64,000 nt of DNA from Epiperipatus broadwayi. Taxonomy: Eukaryota > Onychophora > Udeonychophora > Euonychophora > Peripatidae. A program made the position numbers and the translations under genes. The notes beneath the pieces are model-generated. The model was not told the DNA's origin. It worked only from the letters and a program-made list of their open reading frames with translations, and did not search any database. Location: the NCBI GenBank assembly GCA_028023455.1, contig JAQFVV010000144.1:434001-498000 (forward strand), given 5' to 3'. Below, one piece after another: positions 12,930-25,274 of this stretch (the first letter of the stretch is position 1; each line of letters starts with the position of its first letter).

Positions 12930-14228
12930 AAAGTTGTAATAAAGTTTAATAGCTTATTCAAATTATATTTTATATATCGCACATGCATATGTGAATTTTG
13001 TGCGATAGATAGGTTCCTCAGAAAACGCGCAAACGAAATCGCACAAAAATAGACGTAACTTACATTGAAAAAGGGGGGGGTGCGATCTGTGATTTTTCAA
13101 AATTCGTGTAAAAGCAAAGCACCAACGTAAAATTACTTTAAAATTCGCGCAAAAAAAATAAGGAAATAAAATATGACTAATAAAAAATTTCAAATTTGAA
13201 AAAAATTGATACAAGACAAACTTTTTTTAACTATAATATTTAATTTTATTCAAAATAATATATTTTTATGCATAATTTACAGTACAATAATTTACATTTT
13301 TATACGTTTTAATTATTGTCGCTATTTGCCCAAAAACACATTCGTTTGCAAACTAGTAAAAATCAGATTCTCATGTGATGTGATGTATTTGGCGTCTCCT
13401 TAAATGAAGTCAAGAATATCTCAGCAATTATTCTCACAAGAGGAAATACAACTTGCATCAAGTTCACTCTCATGTTGTGTTAATGGTTTTCTGTTGACAA
13501 CGTAATTAGCAATTAATCTTTGAGACAATGATTTTATAGACTTATAATAATAAAAAGACATTTATTCACCACTGCTGGGAACAATTTAATTAAAACTAAC
13601 AACTAAAAATTAAATTCTTATTTTTGTCTTTAATTTTCAATTCCGTTTAAAAATCAAATTTCATTTTACATCACATTAATTTCAAGTCACCCGTAAGTAA
13701 TTTTTAAATTGTTAATTACAATTAAAAATCAGATTTTAATTTTTAATTGTGCCCACTGCTATTACTGACCTTTTAAAAATAAACTTGTGGACACTAAATG
13801 ATTAATAATTGATTACGTTCTTTTTTAAAAAGCAAAAACAGAATGTGATTCAAAATGTAAAATTAACACGCACAATGTTTGAACAAATTTACATTATAAT
13901 CTTGTAAAATTCAATGTGTGCATACATAAAATGTGGAAATCATTATTTTAATTTCATTATTGCATAAAATCTTACTATTATAAAGCATTGAAAATATTGA
14001 AATTACTAAGATGAAAGTCGAATTCCAATAATGTGCTATTACTTTCAATATAACGTAAGTGCGCAAAATTTATTATTTAAAGTAATAGTGTATTATCGGA
14101 GGTCAACTTCCGGTGAAACACGAATCGCGTAACTTCAAAATCGTGTTAAATAAGTCCATGTAAAAAGAGACCCAGGTGTATTTGAAAAGAAATGTTTCAA
14201 TTAAATGTAAACATAGATGCATCTATAT
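12930..14228. other. Non-coding DNA with a G9 tract
   Basis: No gene recognised. Features are a G-run near 13071-13080 and a small palindrome near 12977-13007 around ATGCATATGTG, flanked by TCGCACA and TGTGCGA. Open frames here have no family resemblance. Confidence 0.5.
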
Positions 14229-14230
14229 AT

Positions 14231-14396
14231 TAATTAATAGAACTGGGCTTGTAGATTACCTTATATGAAAATGAATTTCTAAAACAAATTAATTGTATAG
14301 ATCTAAAACCTTATAGATATGGAAATAAATTCCTAAGATTAATTAATATGATAGACCTAAAAAATATTACCTTATGTGGAAATAAATTCCTAAGAG
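14231..14396. repeat. Three degenerate 52-58-bp tandem units
   Basis: Units start near 14231, 14287 and 14339. Each has ATTAAT, a TAGANCT core, CCTTAT and AAATAAATTCCTAAGA-like ends. Units two and three are the most alike. Confidence 0.7.
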
Positions 14397-14399
14397 AGT

Positions 14400-16930
14400 A
14401 ATTAATTTTATAATTAAAAAGCTAAGGAATTTCATTGTATGATAAGAAACTAAATAATATGAACTAATTAAAGCCAAAGAATTTACTCCAAAAAATATAA
14501 GAGAAACAAAAGAAGATTTGATATAAAAAGCTAGAGAAAAAGGACTGTTTGTTTTTTCTGTGGTAGTAGCTACTGTTAGTGCATCTGCGAGTTGAAGAGC
14601 AGTAAAGATTATCATTTGAGGATTTAAATCCCAGCATCTTGCCTCCTGTAGGTTACTAAGCTGACTAGTACTTTTAACAGAGTATCTTGGTCTTATTATT
14701 ATCTTGAATGCCTCAAGAGGCTCTTAGAGGATGTGTTATAAAACTTATAGACGGTAGTGAAGATAAACTTGAGTAATAGCTTTTTCTTAATTGTATAAAT
14801 AGTATTCGCTATTCAGTAATTAACCAGTGAATTAAACTTGCTCAAATGCAGACTTTATATTAGTGTTAAAGATCAATATAATAATTATTTTTCCAAATTG
14901 TAAATAGATTATTGTTAAATATATGTGCTGTTATTCTGTCGAGTTTTATTGTATATTTGTTTGTTGATCACCCAGTCATAGTTGGGGACACAACATTATG
15001 TATTCTTAATATTAATCAAGGAATTAATTCTGGAAAGTATATTTTCAATAACTCTTTATTTTGTCAAGTTGAAATATGTAAACGTCAGTGTGGGTGAATA
15101 CATGCACACACATATATATTAAATCTTGTCCTATAAAAAGGAAAATTAGTTCTTGCTATTATCAAATATAATAAAAAATGAAATTTCATTTATATAATTA
15201 ATCAATTATTGTACTGCACATATGTGCACAGATTCTATATATATGTGTGTGTGTTTTGAACAAACCTATTAGAACATATATGTAAATCAATGTAATAAAC
15301 CGAATTTTGACTTTATGTTAATCAACACATATATGCAAATTTTAATCAGTTAAAGGTGACAACTAAAAATGTTTATGGCAAGTCAAATGTGTTTAGAAAT
15401 TACACACACACATGTATGTGTGCCTGTATATGTCAGTTGTATTGCAAATACCAATGTGTGTCAGAAGTTAATTTATTTTGGATAAATAACTTATTGTGAA
15501 CATCTGCTTTAATGACTTTTAAGAAAAATAGAATAATTGCATCATCCTAGGAATTCTAAAATAAAAGCATTGAGGGAATTGTTTTGTTTAAAATTGCATC
15601 ATTTTAAAATCTAAAGTAGAAGCATTGTGGGAATTGTTTTCATGGAAAAACGTGGACTTTTAAAAAACTTTATTTATTAGTTGATTTTTTTTATTATTTA
15701 TGATTATTTTTGTTAATAAAAAAATCCTCATAATACTATTATTACGAGTTACATGGATATTAAAAGAAAAGCAACCTCACATGTATAAGTATTTCATTAT
15801 TTAAAGATTTATAGTTAAACTTAATAATATTTATATTATTTAATCATGTGCTTGTTTATAGTTAAAACAAAGTTGTTTTAAAACTATAGGAATATTTCTT
15901 TTATTACGTTATGTTTTATTGATTTTAGAGCATTTTCCCAGTCGCCATGGCAGTGAAATCTTTTTTTACATTGTCTAGACAAACAGTAGAGAAAAGTTCC
16001 AGATGATCTATGTTATTACCGATGAAGGCATTATGTTAACACCATGTATATTTTGTAGAAATATTTATAAAGAATTTGAGATCTAAAACGGGCCCATGCT
16101 TTATATGTGTTACAATGAAATAAGTGTATTTTGTAGAAGTAGGTAATAAAATAAGATTGGAATAAAGATCAATGAAGTTATATCATAAAAATCAAATAAA
16201 ATGTATTTAATAAATATGTTTTAGAATAAGTATTATAGAAGCACATATCTGCTTTGTTGAACAACCTTTTTTAATATTTTGATATGTTTTAATAACACAA
16301 GAAACATTTACACATTACCAATAGGGAGTATATCTGATTAAAATATTATTTGTATTATAGGAAATACAAGAAAATGTCCCCGATGATATTTTGTTATTAT
16401 TATTTATTATTATTAATATTTTATTATTATATATGTTGTGAATAAAACATTTATATTTAAATTAATTTGATTATTGTGTTTTTACATTCTTGCATCATCA
16501 CATGACTTGTAATCTATGGTCTCACAATGGATTATATATTATATATTTTTTATATAAAATCTTTAAAAATTGTACTTATTATTATATGATTAAAATTATT
16601 AAGGAAAGTGTAGTTAATAAAATTATTATGATTTTGTTACTTACAGTATAGTTAATCAAGTGGAAAAATACACATTGTAAAATAACATTAGTTGCTAAAG
16701 TTTGTTGTTGCACTTAGATCTTAAGAGTTATTAAGATTTAATTATTATTATAGTAGAATTTAAAATATCCTTTGCTATCCAGCTATATGTATCAACTAAA
16801 GATTTATTTATTTGATTTACTTATTTATAATATTATTTATTTTAAGCCCCGAGATAGTCCATTAGTCATTTTTAGATGATTATTTAGTTTACTAGTTCTT
16901 TACATTTATATATCTCTTCAATATATATAT
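14400..16930. other. A+T-rich non-coding DNA
   Basis: No gene recognised. A 57-bp duplication occurs at 15536-15649 (ATTGCATCAT repeated at 15536 and 15593). TTA-rich simple sequence is present around 16390-16430. Confidence 0.5.
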
Positions 16931-17144
16931 AATCAAAATGGAAATAAACTACACTTCTGTGAGGTTTGGACAAATAACCCTTTTTATATTGCTAAAAAAA
17001 AAAAGATTGGATGGACCTTTCATTCTTAAGCTTACAATATTAAACAGGTTTTGGTTAGCTAACAAAAAGAAATAATAATGTAAATATGACATTATAATTT
17101 CTTACAACCTTTGTATTCAAAATTAAATAAAATCAATAATTATA

Positions 17145-17583
17145 AATATTAGATAAGCATAGCTTAAAGTATATTAAACTGAAATGGAAGTAAACTACAC
17201 ACTTGCAAACTAAAAAATAACTCTTTTTATATTAGTAAATTATAAAGAATAGAATAATTTCCTCTATTCCTAAATTACAATGTTAAATAAGGTTTGATTT
17301 GCTAGCATTCAGAATGAAATTAATGATTTAGCCAAATATGAATATGGCATTAATAATTTTGAACATTTTGATTAAAATATTAATTTTTCTTTGAATCTCC
17401 AACAGTGTTAGCAAATCAAAGCTTATTTAACATTGTAAGGTTAAGAATGAATAGGTCTACTCTATTCTGTTTTCTTTACCAATTTTAAGAGGGGTGTTTT
17501 TTCATAGCTCATAAGAGTGTAGTTTACTTTCATTCTGATTTCATATGCAGTGGAGCTATGAATTACATTGTATCTAAAATATT
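17145..17583. repeat. Long imperfect hairpin, arms about 185 bp
   Basis: Sequence 17145-17330 matches the reverse complement of 17392-17583 with gaps. Shared blocks are AGTAAACTACAC, AGAATAGA, TTACAATGTTAAATAAG and TTTGATTTGCTA. The loop is about 60 bp. Related single arms occur at 16938-17085 and 18603-18800, so this is a dispersed foldback/MITE family. No ORF is present. Confidence 0.65.
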
Positions 17584-18289
17584 TCAATTATATGCTAAAT
17601 ATATAAATAAGCATACAAAAAAAATATTAAAATTATCAAATTTTAGGATATTCATTCAAGCAAACATTTTTCCTTAATCAGAGCGCCATATATAATCACA
17701 TTTTTTAAAAAAGTAAAATTTGTTAATAAATTTTATAATATGACAGTAACCATTCTTCCATCTAGACTGCTGTTTATGATTATTTATATATTAATAAAAT
17801 TTCTTCTGTTTATATTAAAAGCACATAAATTTAGTCATCTTTTATTATCCTTTCTGAATTTGACATGCAGTATTTTGTGTAATGAAATGTTTTCTGAGTG
17901 TAATGTTAAAAGTTTTAAATTTTTTTAGAACATACTAAAGTTGAAACTGACTAATAAACATTAAAACAATTAGAGAGATACTGCTAATTTCTTGATAACA
18001 TGACCAGTATTATTTTTCTATAAAAGAAAAAAAACTATAAAAAAAAGAAGAATATCACCCAGAGTGCATTTAATAGTAACAAAATTCAGTTTGCTATTTA
18101 ATTTATTTTAAAAATAAAAATACAGTAGCTTGTTTTTTTTCTTATTATTGTTTCAGTGAATGCATGATTGAACACATACATATCAAAATATACATAAATG
18201 TATCCTTTCAATTTATTATTTTTGAAAATTTTGTTTATATTATAATCTTAATTTATATGTGTATGCCATAGATATAAAAAAGTGTCTCA

Positions 18290-18314
18290 TATATATATAT
18301 ATATGTGTGTGTGC
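18290..18314. repeat. (AT)n(GT)n microsatellite
   Basis: An AT run changes directly into a GT run, a common compound microsatellite form. Confidence 0.8.
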
Positions 18315-18479
18315 ATGTTGAAAAGTACTGCATGCTTATAGCTTAATAAATAATATGTATTCTATTCTAGTCAGTGTTTATCAACAAAGTGTGAGATATT
18401 ATATACTATAAACATCTGTACCCAAGAGAGGCTCGGAATATAGTATAGTATGTGAGTCCATTGTACATTAAGCTATATA

Positions 18480-19345
18480 TATTTGATATTTACAATTAGT
18501 CACTTTTATTTGATTATACATACAAAGATTGTTAGAAGGAAGATTCATACTCAATCTTTTATTTTATTATAAATTGAAACTTAAAACTGTTATACAAACA
18601 TTACTAAAATATTAATTTTTTCTCAAATTTCCAACAACGATAGCAAACTAAAGCTTATTTAATATTGTAAGCTTAAGAATGAATAAATCCTTTATATTAT
18701 TTTTTCTGTAATAATGTTAAGAGAGATTTATTCTTAATTCACAAGGGTGTAGTTTACTTCTATTCTAATTTCATACACTTTAAGCCATACTTATTTTATA
18801 TTTACAGTTGACTTTTATTTGATTACGGATACAAATGTTGTTAGAAGTCGATTGAGTCTCCTTCCTTTATTAATTCAAAATAAAATCAAAATTATTAATG
18901 CTATACTTACACTTGGTTAAAATATTAATTTCACTCTGAATTTCTACCACTAGCAATTTCTTCTATTCTCACTACTCTTAAGCCATCTAATTTACACTTT
19001 AGTAATCAATAAATTCCAGATGGAAGTGCATAATAAATCTTTATTCAGTACTGTTGTAACTTATCATTTGTCACCTATTGGATTACTGAAGTTTATACTA
19101 GATGGCATCATAGTGGTAAGAGTAGAAAAATTTACTACTGAATAGTAATGTGTAGACTGAGATCATGTGATAACTTGTTGGTCATGTGATGTATCATTTA
19201 TTGAATTCCAATAGCATTAGCAAGCCGAAATTTGTCGTAAGCTTTAAGAATAGATAATCCATTCTATTCTTTATCACTTGTTGATGTAAACAGTTATTTA
19301 TTCATAGCTCCATTTTGATTTAACATACTTTAGGCTATGCTTATT
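18480..19345. repeat. Cluster of diverged copies of the 17-kb foldback family
   Basis: TTTTATTTGATTA...TTGTTAGAAG starts recur at about 18505 and 18815, an approximately 310-bp period. The GTAGTTTACTT and CTTTAAGCCATACTTATTT blocks found in the 17-kb hairpin recur near 18750 and 18780, and a third partial copy lies at 19200-19345. These look like tandem and partial insertions of one non-coding element. Confidence 0.55.
18962..19127. repeat. Foldback repeat, about 50-bp arms
   Basis: 18962-19010 pairs imperfectly with the reverse complement of 19077-19127. Paired cores are CCATCTA, ACTTTAGTAATCAAT and an outer TACTCTTA block. The loop is about 66 bp. Confidence 0.6.
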
Positions 19346-19349
19346 TGAT

Positions 19350-20340
19350 TTTTATATTATAAAGATATACTTATTTTAAAATATATGTAAAATATTAACT
19401 ATTAAAAAAGATATTGCACCTGAAAAAGTGTGTTAAAGTTGAATTAATTATTCCATGTGTTTATATTTAATTTAAAAACATATTTTAATCTTTAATTAAG
19501 GGATTTACAGTTTATATATGGGCTAGGAATGGTATGATAATCTCTAGTCTAATAAATGACAAGTAATCATCCTTAATGTATTTATCTGAAGTGAATGGTA
19601 TCAAAGACTGATAGATCAGTTTATTGAAAATGTTAATAAAGTAGAAAAAAATGGAAAAAGTCATATGGAAACAACATAATTTATGTCTTTACTCCACTTT
19701 AGTTGGTTCACCAAAACTCATCATAAAGCAAGAAGATCATTTAAAAAGTAAGAGATTATAATGGTTTTCTATGAGGGAAAAAATTGCTCATTCTTGCAGA
19801 TAAAAGTTATGCCATAAATTTTTAATATTTTATTAACAAACAACTTAACATAGTATATAGTAATTTTAAAAAATCTCTAATGTACAATACATGAATGTGT
19901 GAGCTTTGCTACGTGTGTATTATACAAGTATGCACTCAAAACATTTATACATAATAATGCAACTTAAATCTTATGTAAAAAAATAAAAAAACCATTTAGC
20001 TTAAAGTTGTTCTTTCTTATAATCCATCCATTCAGCACACATCATCTTTCAGTTTTCTGAATCATCAATTGGTCATTCTTAGAGTCTATCTTTGTCTTTT
20101 AAATCCTTTACTGATCTTGAGGTTTTTTTTTTTTGAGGAGTACACCAAGTGCTAGTGACTGAAGATCTCGAGAAAAAGTTTAGAATAAATGGTTGAGTTG
20201 CTTCTTTGATTTTTTTTTATATAACATATTATAATGACTTATTTATTGACTTAATGCATTTTTAGATTTAATGGAGCATTCTAAGTCAGTATTAAATTCT
20301 TTGAAAGTGTTAAACCACTAAACATCACATGATCACCATT
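19350..20340. other. A+T-rich non-coding DNA
   Basis: Nothing recognised. The right end may include the decayed 3' part of the Tigger-like element that follows on the minus strand. Confidence 0.45.
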
Positions 20341-20349
20341 TCTTATGCC

Positions 20350-20990
20350 AGTACATAAGTGTTATTAAACAGGCAAAACTCTCCATACAGTAGTGCCACT
20401 CAACTGTTCACAGTCTCATGATATAAATTCATTTCCTTCGTTTTTTTGATGTACAGATTCTTTTCTACAGGTGTGTTGATTTTTTTTCTTAAGCCATTTG
20501 TGTTAATTCCTTATTAGTGAATTCTTCCATGTATGGTTGCAAAACTTTTTCAATGGTGTCATCACCAATTTCTTATTGGCATCTTTATCCAAAATGTCAA
20601 CAAAATGCTGCATTAGTTGTTGAAATTAATTCATCCAAAAGGTTGCAATGATTCTTTTTGATTCATAGCTAAAGAAGTGGTGTAGTATTTGGTGGTACTA
20701 ATTGCTGATATGATTCCAGTTGGAAACATGTAGCTATAAACTCTTAAAAAATGTCAATATCATTAGAAAAAATGTGTGGTTTCACCATGCAAATGAATAG
20801 ATAAATGAACCAAAAAAGGCAGAGTATGTTTGCAATTAAAAAAATTTTTGTGTTCTTCCACAAAATTGTTAATCATTGCATAAAAAATCCCATACTGAAG
20901 TTTCTTTTTTAAAAAATTAAAGTCTTATATTATTTATATGAAATTGTTTAGAATTAAAAAAGTAATGTGGTTTTGTGACCATAAAGACTT
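20350..20990 (-). pseudogene. Tigger/pogo-like transposase remnant
   Basis: The minus strand, in shifting frames, gives VPPNTTPLL (20671-20698), then IIATF, then a TPL..TWKNSL stretch, and YMEEFTNKELTQMA (20493-20535). In Tigger/pogo DDE transposases the motif PPNTT-(S/P)-L-(I/L)-Q-P-MDQ-GVIATF marks the third catalytic Asp, and an E-LT-EEL segment lies near the C-terminus. The order and spacing here fit. The catalytic MDQ block is destroyed by a frameshift and stops, so the copy is dead. Upstream catalytic regions and TIRs were not identified. Confidence 0.65.
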
Positions 20991-20999
20991 GTTATTTAT

Positions 21000-22629
21000 C
21001 AACAATGTAAGGGTAGCAAATTATAGAACTGTACATTACCAAAACCTAATCAGCATTTTGAAAAAATAAAAATTCCGATGTATTAAAAAATAAAATATGT
21101 ATTTAATGCATTCTGTGTTTGCATATTGTATTCAAAATTTGAAACTTATTTTATTACATGTGATAAACCATTTTTTTGAAAAGACCTAGTAATTTTTTCA
21201 AATAATACTTATATATGGTATAGTGGCAGAAACACAGCCCATTTAAATGAAAATTAAAAGTATGAAACTTCAGTTCATTTGTAATACATTTTTATCATAC
21301 ACAATTTATTATTAAATGCATAGTTCATAAAATCATCTCCCTCCTCTTTTCTCCAAAAATACATTTATAATAATAGCAGTTTTGATTTATCTTAAATTAG
21401 CATCTATAAAGGTTTTAATTTAAAATTTCAAGACTAAATATTTTAGCTAATATATATACAGTACTCAATTTAAAATTAATTATTAATATATGACTAAAAT
21501 TTATTTTGTTTTATGCTGTATGAAATTCTTTTTGGTATTATAATTTTTTTAATTTGTGATAATGTTGTCATTGTTTTAGAAATATATGACACAAATTATG
21601 AGATTCTGATTTCAAATCTAGCAAGTAAATATTATTTTTAACTTAAATTTAATAATTTTTAATCACCTTAAAAGTATTATACTTATATCTACTCCTTTAT
21701 TTATTTTTTGCATTTCTTTATATATTATTTTTTTTATAAATCTTCTCATATAGCAATTTTGGTGCTTGTCTTATAGCTAAAGATGCCATTGGAGGGTGCC
21801 GTTTTCACTATAAAATATGAACATTCATGGGCCGTTGACTTTAATAATTTTTCTGTGCTTTTTTGTAATGTGAAAATAAAAACAAAACAAAATTGTCTTT
21901 TTTAAATATTATTTTTTAGTAACGTATACAATTTAAATGATAATAATAAATGTAAAATAAAATCAACAAATTACAATTTGATTCGTGTTTTTTATATCGT
22001 ATACTTTTTAAATTGTGTTACAGCTTTTTTTTATCAATTTTCTATCGGATATTTTTTTACTTGTGTTACGACTTTTTGTTGTTGTTGTTTAACTAAAAAA
22101 TAATCGTAATAAAAGTAAAAGTTGTTACGGTTAGATTTAGGGTTAGTTTTAGGGTTAGTGTTCTGTTTGTTTGTAATGCTAAAATAAAAAAATTCAAAAT
22201 CGTAACCATACTCGGACAGGATATTTTTTTTGTACCGCTCTTTTTTACTTCAAAAATATACAGACGGTAGAATCTTCTTTGTCTCGTGGAATGTTACTAA
22301 CAGTATGTTACTTGACACGTTACCTAATTGCAACTCAATACAAACATAGATATTTAACATTTTCCCAAATAAAAGTTCAATACAGTATGTTGTAAAAAGT
22401 CTTATAATTATTGTTTTAAAATATCTGAACATTTCAATAGTTTTAAAAAAAAAAAAATCCAATGAAAACAACATTTCAATACAATTCAAATACAAACTCT
22501 CTCATCACGCCGTAATTATTTTATAAATTATGCGAATTCGGAATATGTATTTCTGCTATGTGACATACATGCTGTACTGCGACATGACATAGCGGCCTGC
22601 ATTCTGTAGCACAACAAAAAAGTTGTATT
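21000..22629. other. A+T-rich non-coding DNA
   Basis: No gene recognised. Scattered TTAGGGTTAG near 22135-22160 is too short and irregular to be telomeric. The minus-strand frames at 22250-22495 and 22521-22766 have no motif, and the second runs into the LTR of element B. Confidence 0.5.
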
Positions 22630-22633
22630 ATAG

Positions 22634-24772
22634 TGAACCTGATTGAAATCCGGTTCAATGGTGTTGTTATTAAACAAAAAAAAAAGAAATTTATTAAGCT
22701 TTTAATTTTAATTAAACATTTAGGGTTTAAATTTTCATTATTATTTAAAAAGAATGCGTGTATCAAAACACAAGTGTTTATATGTAAAATGGATTTTTAA
22801 AAAAAATGTTTTTCGATTTATTTTAAAATAGTTTTCATATACCGCCTGTTTTTTAATCCATTTGACTTAAAAACAGCCTGGCTAGCTAATTACATTCCTG
22901 TTGCTTTTATTTTGATTATTGCAAACAATTTTTATAGCGGAGATTTGATTTTTATGTTGTTGTTTTCATTTCAATAAACCCTGGGTAGAATTCTTAGATA
23001 GATTGAGCGGGAAATTAATATTTGCCCTGCCTAAGGCGAAGAAATTGAACAACAAGGAAAGTGTTTCACGGGAAATGGAGCAACGTATAAATAGACCCGA
23101 AAATTTGGAGTGTCAGTTAATTCATTGTTCGTTGATAGACAAGCTGTTTATCAAGTGAGAATTTATATCAGCGCAGACATTTAATTTCTTAAAAGACATC
23201 AGCTGTGATTAAATACTTTTGCCTGCAACAAAATGAAAAATTCTATACTTGTTATCACCACCCAAATGGCTTGCTAACTCCACAAAAGATGGATCCCTGA
23301 CTTCCAAGTTTGCTCCAGTAATGCCTTGAACACCTAAAAGAAGCCGGAACCTCTCTACATCTACCTTGCTGCCTAAAGAACCTGAAAATGAACTTAAGTA
23401 AAAGTGCGCACTCTACATGAACTTTGTTTTACCGAAAGGTAACTATTTTCATTTTTATTCTTCCCAGGGTAAATTAATTCTCATTAAATCTCCGCTCAAT
23501 ATAATCATAAATATGCCTTCTTAAATCACTATAGCCTCATATCTAATATTGGCTGTGTTTTCCAATATTTTATAGTGTGTCTGGGAATCTTAGTTTTAAG
23601 CTTCCAATTTGCTTTCAGTTTTGTTTATTGGAGAGTGACGAATGAGTTTTATATTTTATGCCTCACTTTTGTAAATGCTTTTTTTATGCTTACCTGTAAT
23701 TATTTAGTATTCAATAATTAATTTTATACTCTATGTTTGCCCTCTTGCTAAACCTTCAAAACTCTTTTGGCTGATGACTTTATTGTCTGATTTTCGCAGG
23801 TGGAGATTTTGTTTCTAATATCTCTAAAGGCGGAAATTAGAATTGTGTTTTTCTTTGTAATTTTATAAGTCATCAGCAGGAAGATAAAATTTATCCTTTC
23901 TTAAATTACAGGTGAGCAATACTTTCATTCTGCTAGAGTATTTAAACTTTTGATATTTCGTACTCATGTGCACTCTCCGATAGATTTCTTTTTGTATTTA
24001 TTATGTGTGCTTTAAATTTGTCAGAGCGTGTACTCAGAATTTGTTTGTAAGTTTATTTTCTTTAAATGCTGGGCAGACGTAACTGTTTTTCTAATCATTT
24101 ACTTGTCTCTTATTGAGACCATTAATTATTAATTTTAAAGTAATTTTCACCAATCGTTTGGCTGGGATTCACCACGTTTAATTGTTTCTTCGTTTCAATG
24201 ATTTTTTCGATTGTTCTTGAGGTGGATCAATCACCGTTATTTTAAATGTAGTAATTAGTGCAGTTCATACCGATATAAGGACATTCGAGATCTGACCAGC
24301 TTAGATCTCGGAAAGCTCATCGGCACTGGATTCTTTGATCTATTTCAGGGGCATATGGTTTAAATATCATAAAGTGGAAACCAGTGTTTAAGTGAATCCT
24401 CTGCCGAACGAAATTTGCTTCCTCCCTTTTAAATTTGTTTATTAGAAGATCAGTCAGTCCGTCATAGCTTTGCCTTTAGTCTGTCTGGTACACACCTGAG
24501 TTAACCCCCATCTATTGTGTCATAAACTTATATTTAATAATTTATTTTCTCATAATAAAATTTATGAAATATGTTTAAACTTAATTTGGCTGACGTTTGT
24601 CTTTGTGCTTTGGTCTCAATTGTCTAAACAATTTAAGATCTCTTGTTTCTCCCTGAGTCTAGTCAGCGCAAACCATCATCATCATCTATTCTGATCACAG
24701 TAAACAAATTTTCCAGACACGTAGTGGTCTGGTGGCGCCCTCTGTTTCAGAATAGATTGAGTATCCGGTATA
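22634..24772 (+). repeat. 5' LTR of element B
   Basis: An intact 2139-bp LTR that supplies the uninterrupted version of the site hit by element C (around 23625-23640). It contains a TATA/initiator promoter. CAT trinucleotides lie near its end at 24673, a position shared with the right LTR. Confidence 0.92.
23086..23118 (+). promoter_or_regulatory. TATA plus TCAGTT initiator, element B LTR
   Basis: TATAAATA at 23086-23093 is followed by TCAGTT at 23113-23118, its A 29 bp downstream. This fits a Pol II core promoter with an arthropod-style initiator. The arrangement is duplicated in the other LTR (26762-26769 and 26789-26794), with C-to-T and other changes around it. Confidence 0.65.
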
Positions 24773-24796
24773 TAGGATAATAATTTTTAGCGCTAC

Positions 24797-24831
24797 CAAC
24801 ATGAGGCTTCGAGTTTTCAAACTCATGTGAG
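24797..24831 (+). repeat. Stem-loop just inside element B's 5' LTR
   Basis: ACATGAG pairs with CTCATGT around a 16-base loop that includes CTTCGAG. The upstream part (GCTACCAAC..GAGGCTTCGA) resembles the corresponding position of element A (CTTACCCAAC..GGGCTTCGA). It may be part of the primer-binding or packaging region. Confidence 0.5.
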
Positions 24832-25274
24832 ATTTTGTTTAGACAATTGAGAAAGATTTCAGGTGTAAGAGGCAAGATCTAGTAGGTGGAGGTTTGGTTT
24901 TTGTTAATTATTGTATGTATGGTTGGAGTAAGTTTGGTAGAATGGGGTTCGTCTTTTTTTTAATGAAATAAGTTATAAACAGTAAAAAGAGTATTGTCTA
25001 AAAAGTCTGTCTGAGTAATTTTATTTGAAGAGTTAAATATAGTTCGTCTTTTTCAGACAAACAAATAAATAATAAATAGCGTTTCTTCTAGATGAAAATC
25101 TTTCGGAATTAATTTTTCGAATTCAAAAGTGTTTAAAAATATATATATATAGTTCGTTGTCATTTGGCATATAAATAATTAGTGAACAGGAAATAATTAA
25201 TAAATAGATATTTGCTTTTAGATTTTTAGATTTTTTTTAAGAAGTTAGTATTGCAAATTTAGTCTGGTGCGAAA

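Noticed and set aside
22135-22165. TTAGGGTTAG telomere-like motif
   Set aside because: Only two irregular copies in a T-rich context; no array.
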